DNA of 44,819 nucleotides from Pseudoalteromonas prydzensis (lineage in GTDB: Bacteria > Pseudomonadota > Gammaproteobacteria > Enterobacterales > Alteromonadaceae), in NCBI RefSeq assembly GCF_011050055.1, contig NZ_DRGM01000054.1:1-44819 (forward strand), in the 5' to 3' direction. The first letter of the stretch is position 1. Each line of letters opens with the position of its first letter. This document shows, piece after piece, positions 41,859 to 44,819 of the stretch. The notes under the pieces are model-generated. The model was not told the origin of the DNA and searched no databases. It saw only the letters and a program-made list of their open reading frames with translations. A program made the translations under genes and the position numbers.

Positions 41859-43016
41859 ATGACAAATGATGTACTAAATTCACTCAGACACGATATTAAT
41901 GAAATCGATTCTGACTTACTGGTTTTACTGGCTAAGCGTCGCCGAATTAGCCACGGTGTCGTAGAATATAAGATCGCTAATAATAAACCGATACGAGACG
42001 AAGCCCGTGAACTGGCCTTATTAGAGAAGCTCATCGGTTACGGTAAGTCACTCGGCCTAGACGCCTATTATGTGAATAACGTTTTTCAAACCATCTTAGA
42101 AGATTCAGTCCTTAATCAACAAGCCATGTTACAAAAGAACTTAAACCCTGATGTAATGAGTGAAACGCATCGCGTGGCGTATTTAGGTGGTCAAGGTTCT
42201 TATAGCCAACTTGCTTGCCATAAATATTTTAGTCGTCGCCCAGGTAAACTTGTTGAAATGGGTTGCTCAAGCTTTGAGCAGATCACCGGTAAAGTTGAAA
42301 GTGGCCAAGCTGACTTTGGCTTATTACCAATTGAAAACACCAGCTCTGGTAGTATTAATGAAGTATTTGATTTACTACAACACGCGCAAGTATCGATTGT
42401 CGGTGAAGTAACTCACAGTGTTGAGCACTGCTTACTCGCGACACCTGATACTGAGCTTAGTCAGATCAGTAAAATTTTTGCTCACCCACAACCATTTGCA
42501 CAATGTAGCCGCTTTTTGCAAGGCTTAGGCGATATTCAACACGAAACCTGTGATTCTACATCAAGCGCATTACAATCAGCCCTTGAAACCGCTAACAGTG
42601 CCGCAATTGGCTCAGCACAAGCGGGTAAAAACGTGGGTCTAGAGGTCATTAAATCAGGGCTTGCCAATCAGCGTGAAAATCACAGCCGCTTTATTGTGGT
42701 AGCGCGTAAGCCGTTACATGTATCAAAACAAATCCCAACTAAAACCAGTTTAATTATGGCCACTAAGCAACAAGCCGGTTCGCTTGCTGATGCACTGATG
42801 ATTTTTAAACACCATAATATCAATTTAGTTAAATTAGAGTCACGCCCTGTTCCTGGCAACCCATGGGAAGAAGTGTTTTATGTGGATTTAGAAGCTAATT
42901 TGGTTGATAGCCAAGTCAAGCAAGCGCTTGAAGAACTTAAAGAACACACCCAATATGTCCGTGTACTCGGTTGCTACCAAAGTGAATCACTACAAGCTGT
43001 AAGCGTAGAAGGTTAA
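41859..43016 (+). CDS. pheA: Chorismate mutase / prephenate dehydratase (P-protein)
   Basis: 385 residues. The ATG at 41859 is taken because GAGGA lies 9 nt before it; an ATG at 41844 would add five residues without a good site. AroQ-type chorismate mutase (~1-95: HDINEIDSDLLVLLAKRRRI), prephenate dehydratase (~100-280: VAYLGGQGSYSQLA, FGLLPIENTSSGSINEVFDL, RENHSRFIVVARKP), and a C-terminal ACT domain (~295-378) with the Phe-binding ESRP motif. It makes phenylpyruvate from chorismate and should be inhibited by Phe. Expression is controlled by the leader and attenuator before it. Confidence 0.97.
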   Translation: MTNDVLNSLRHDINEIDSDLLVLLAKRRRISHGVVEYKIANNKPIRDEARELALLEKLIGYGKSLGLDAYYVNNVFQTILEDSVLNQQAMLQKNLNPDVMSETHRVAYLGGQGSYSQLACHKYFSRRPGKLVEMGCSSFEQITGKVESGQADFGLLPIENTSSGSINEVFDLLQHAQVSIVGEVTHSVEHCLLATPDTELSQISKIFAHPQPFAQCSRFLQGLGDIQHETCDSTSSALQSALETANSAAIGSAQAGKNVGLEVIKSGLANQRENHSRFIVVARKPLHVSKQIPTKTSLIMATKQQAGSLADALMIFKHHNINLVKLESRPVPGNPWEEVFYVDLEANLVDSQVKQALEELKEHTQYVRVLGCYQSESLQAVSVEG

Positions 43017-43035
43017 GCATTACACAAAATATAAA

Positions 43036-43056
43036 AAGGGCTCAAATTGAGCCCTT
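43036..43056. terminator. Terminator between pheA and tyrA
   Basis: 9-bp stem AAGGGCTCA / TGAGCCCTT with a 3-nt loop in the space between the convergent genes; a second AT-rich hairpin (GATTAAA / TTTAATC) follows at 43061-43079. Confidence 0.78.
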
Positions 43057-43073
43057 CCTTGATTAAAATTTTT

Positions 43074-44207
43074 TTAATCAAGCACTTTGGCATCATTGGC
43101 TTTGTTTAATAAACTACGGCTTTGGGTTAAAAAGTGTGCCGTAGAATCGGAAAAATAAGCTTTCGCATCAGCAAACGAATCAATCAGAGCAGCCTTATCA
43201 CTTGCTTTTAATTTTGCCAAGGTGCTGGCAAAGGTATCTTGGTACTGCGCTAGCAACGGCTCTACATTGTCAAATTGTGCGAGCATGATGTCAGAATAAA
43301 GTTCTGGTGATTGTGCGAATAATCGCCCTACCATCATCAACTCTAATTGATAAATCGGTGACGAACAACTGCGCAGCTCTTCCAAGGTATGGCTTTGTTT
43401 TGCTAAAAATTGGCCATATACAAACGTGGTTAAATGGCGCATAACCTGAATGATTTGCATCGCTTCGTCGTGCTTTTGCGCATCAAGTTCAACGAGTTGA
43501 CAGCCCCACACTTGCAGTTGCGACAATAAACCTTGGGCAATCTCATGATTACGGCCTTCGCACACCACCACTGTTTGCTTTACCCAATGAGAGATATCAG
43601 GGCCAAACATTGGATGTAGACCTACCACAGGTCCGCTATGCACGGCTTTTAATACTTTTAATGGCGCTTGCTTAACCGAAGTAATATCAACTAATAAACA
43701 ATCATCATCAAGTTTTGGTAAGGCTGTTACCACGGCTTCTAAAGCATTAATAGGCACACTGATCATCACCAGTTTTGCGCCAGTTAATATTTCTTGCGCG
43801 TTACTTTGCTGCTCTTTATCGAGTATTCTGACCTCATAACCTGAGCGAATAAACTGCTGAGCAAACAGCTGGCCCATTGCACCTTGGCCACCCACAATCA
43901 CAATAGGTGATAGCTGCGGTGCACTACAAGCAAGTTTAGCCTGTTGGTTTTGATATGCTTCACGCATCATTCGCCGTAGGATATCTTCCACTAGTTCAGG
44001 GTTAACACCTTGGTTGATTGCTTCTTGGCGACGGGCAGCTAATAAAGTAGCTTCACGATCAGGGGCATGCAGTGGCGCCCCCGTTTGTTGTTTGATTGCG
44101 CCGATCTGCTCGGTAATACTATTACGTCTAGCCAGCAGTGCAACCAACTGGGCATCGCATTCATCGATCCCCGCTCTTAACTTATCTAATTGTTTTATAT
44201 CCGCCAC
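43074..44207 (-). CDS. tyrA: Chorismate mutase / prephenate dehydrogenase (T-protein)
   Basis: 377 residues from a GTG with AAGGTGG upstream. An AroQ chorismate mutase (~1-88: LRAGIDECDAQLVALLARRN) and a prephenate dehydrogenase with NAD-binding VIVGGQGAMGQLFAQQFIRS (~98-118), VDITSVKQAPLKVL and GLHPMFGPD. It makes 4-hydroxyphenylpyruvate for Tyr synthesis. In E. coli it is co-transcribed with aroF; here no aroF gene is seen in the 370 nt upstream, so it may stand alone. Convergent with pheA. Confidence 0.97.
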   Translation of the reverse strand: MADIKQLDKLRAGIDECDAQLVALLARRNSITEQIGAIKQQTGAPLHAPDREATLLAARRQEAINQGVNPELVEDILRRMMREAYQNQQAKLACSAPQLSPIVIVGGQGAMGQLFAQQFIRSGYEVRILDKEQQSNAQEILTGAKLVMISVPINALEAVVTALPKLDDDCLLVDITSVKQAPLKVLKAVHSGPVVGLHPMFGPDISHWVKQTVVVCEGRNHEIAQGLLSQLQVWGCQLVELDAQKHDEAMQIIQVMRHLTTFVYGQFLAKQSHTLEELRSCSSPIYQLELMMVGRLFAQSPELYSDIMLAQFDNVEPLLAQYQDTFASTLAKLKASDKAALIDSFADAKAYFSDSTAHFLTQSRSLLNKANDAKVLD

Positions 44208-44235
44208 GCGACTACCACCTTAAAAACTGCAATTT

Positions 44236-44253
44236 CGTACATTTAAATTTACA
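44236..44253 (-). promoter_or_regulatory. Weak TyrR-box-like site upstream of tyrA
   Basis: On the minus strand TGTAAATTTAAATGTACG: the left half is perfect, the right half matches 4 of 6. It lies about 30 nt upstream of the tyrA start. The gene-free stretch 44208-44577 also contains a GAGCTCTA / TAGAGCTC pair (44432-44439, 44459-44466) of unknown meaning. Confidence 0.35.
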
Positions 44254-44518
44254 TAAAAGTAAACTAATCAATACGATAAATACTAACAGGATCGCTTGGT
44301 TGTTAAAAGGCTAAATAAGTAAAAGAATGAGGGTTTGAGTTTTAAGTGCTAAGCCATATCCTTTAAGGATGACTGAAGTTAAATTCGATATATGTGTAGT
44401 ACTTTTTAGAATATTGCTTGTGGGCTTCGCTGAGCTCTAATCAAGCTATGGTGATCACTAGAGCTCGATCTTTTAACTTTACTCTTTCACCTCGCTAACT
44501 TCTCTTATCATAAAAACC

Positions 44519-44554
44519 AAAACGGGTTGCAACCCGAAGGCTGCAACCCGTTTT
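44519..44554 (-). terminator. rplS terminator
   Basis: 13-bp stem AAAACGGGTTGCA / TGCAACCCGTTTT with a 10-nt loop, 23 nt after the rplS stop, with T-rich sequence on the minus strand. The seven T on the plus strand also make it work the other way. Confidence 0.85.
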
Positions 44555-44577
44555 TTTGCGTTGCTAAACAGCGCGTA

Positions 44578-44819
44578 TTAGTTAAGCTTTTCTCTAATAC
44601 GTGCAGATTTACCAGAACGCTCACGTAGATAGTAAAGTTTCGCACGGCGAACTGCACCGCGACGCTTAACTGCTACGCTATCGATAAGAGGGCTGTGCGT
44701 TTGGAATACACGCTCAACACCTTCACCGTTCGAAATTTTACGAACCGTGAATGCTGAGTGAAGACCACGATTACGCTTAGCGATTACAACACCTTCAAAG
44801 GCCTGTAGACGCTCTTTAG
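44578..44819 (-). CDS. rplS: 50S ribosomal protein L19 (5' part outside window)
   Basis: The C-terminal 79 residues of L19: [79 protein letters not shown], then TAA. It is the last gene of the rpsP-rimM-trmD-rplS operon in gammaproteobacteria, and it fits that a terminator follows. Confidence 0.97.
   Translation of the reverse strand, partial: KERLQAFEGVVIAKRNRGLHSAFTVRKISNGEGVERVFQTHSPLIDSVAVKRRGAVRRAKLYYLRERSGKSARIREKLN

Noticed and set aside
44432..44466. GAGCTCTA / TAGAGCTC inverted pair as a terminator or leader structure
   Set aside because: An 8-bp stem with a 19-nt loop and no T-run; no leader frame nearby, so I assign no function.

Overview
The window looks like part of a chromosome from a marine, low-to-medium GC gammaproteobacterium of the Alteromonadales, most like Pseudoalteromonas. 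The backbone genes point there: RNase T next to a sodium-type MotY, a convergent pheA/tyrA pair beside rplS, a TyrP-type transporter, and a one-piece tmRNA whose tag reads ANDDNYSLAA. The genus is an inference, not a measurement.

Layout. (1) 1-12305, minus strand: six tightly packed genes read leftward. They encode an Asp/Asn beta-hydroxylase-like protein, a methyltransferase-like protein, a formyltransferase-like protein, a phage-tail-collar protein, a sulfotransferase, and a giant secreted DUF4347 adhesin with at least 2632 codons in the window and no end reached. (2) 12473-14560: an unrecognised plus-strand gene, a close relative of the Microcystis lectin MVL, and a TauE/SafE permease. (3) 14.7-21.0 kb: a worn island, probably an older integration behind ssrA. 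It holds a KAP NTPase paired with a membrane coiled-coil protein, an AbiE toxin-antitoxin pair, a frameshifted Fic gene, gene scraps and a relic of an integrase related to the intact one further on. (4) 21037-33684: an apparently complete filamentous prophage (Inoviridae type) in the 3' end of ssrA. It is bounded by 44-bp identical repeats and has a tyrosine integrase, repressor, HUH replication protein, ssDNA-binding protein, coat proteins, two Zot-like ATPases, its own secretin, a cruciform and a 52-bp repeat array. Two cargo genes lie at its left end. (5) 33641-44819: ssrA, rnt, motY, a DMT exporter, tyrP, a GGDEF/EAL protein, pheL-pheA with an attenuator, tyrA and the 3' part of rplS.

How the parts work together. 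The ssrA 3' end has acted as an insertion hot spot. Hairpin-plus-flank sequence like that beside the left prophage repeat occurs again at 14.7 kb, and an integrase relic lies between, which suggests two related elements in tandem, the outer one decayed and loaded with defence-type genes. The prophage restores the tmRNA 3' end and also supplies a new terminator hairpin for it. On the core side, pheA carries a textbook Phe-rich leader peptide with terminator and antiterminator, and tyrP has a TyrR-box-like operator, so aromatic amino acid supply is visibly regulated here.

Most worth following up: the six-gene adhesin/tail-collar/modifying-enzyme operon, the KAP NTPase plus membrane coiled-coil pair, and the filamentous phage with tandem Zot-like ATPases and its repeat-rich origin region.
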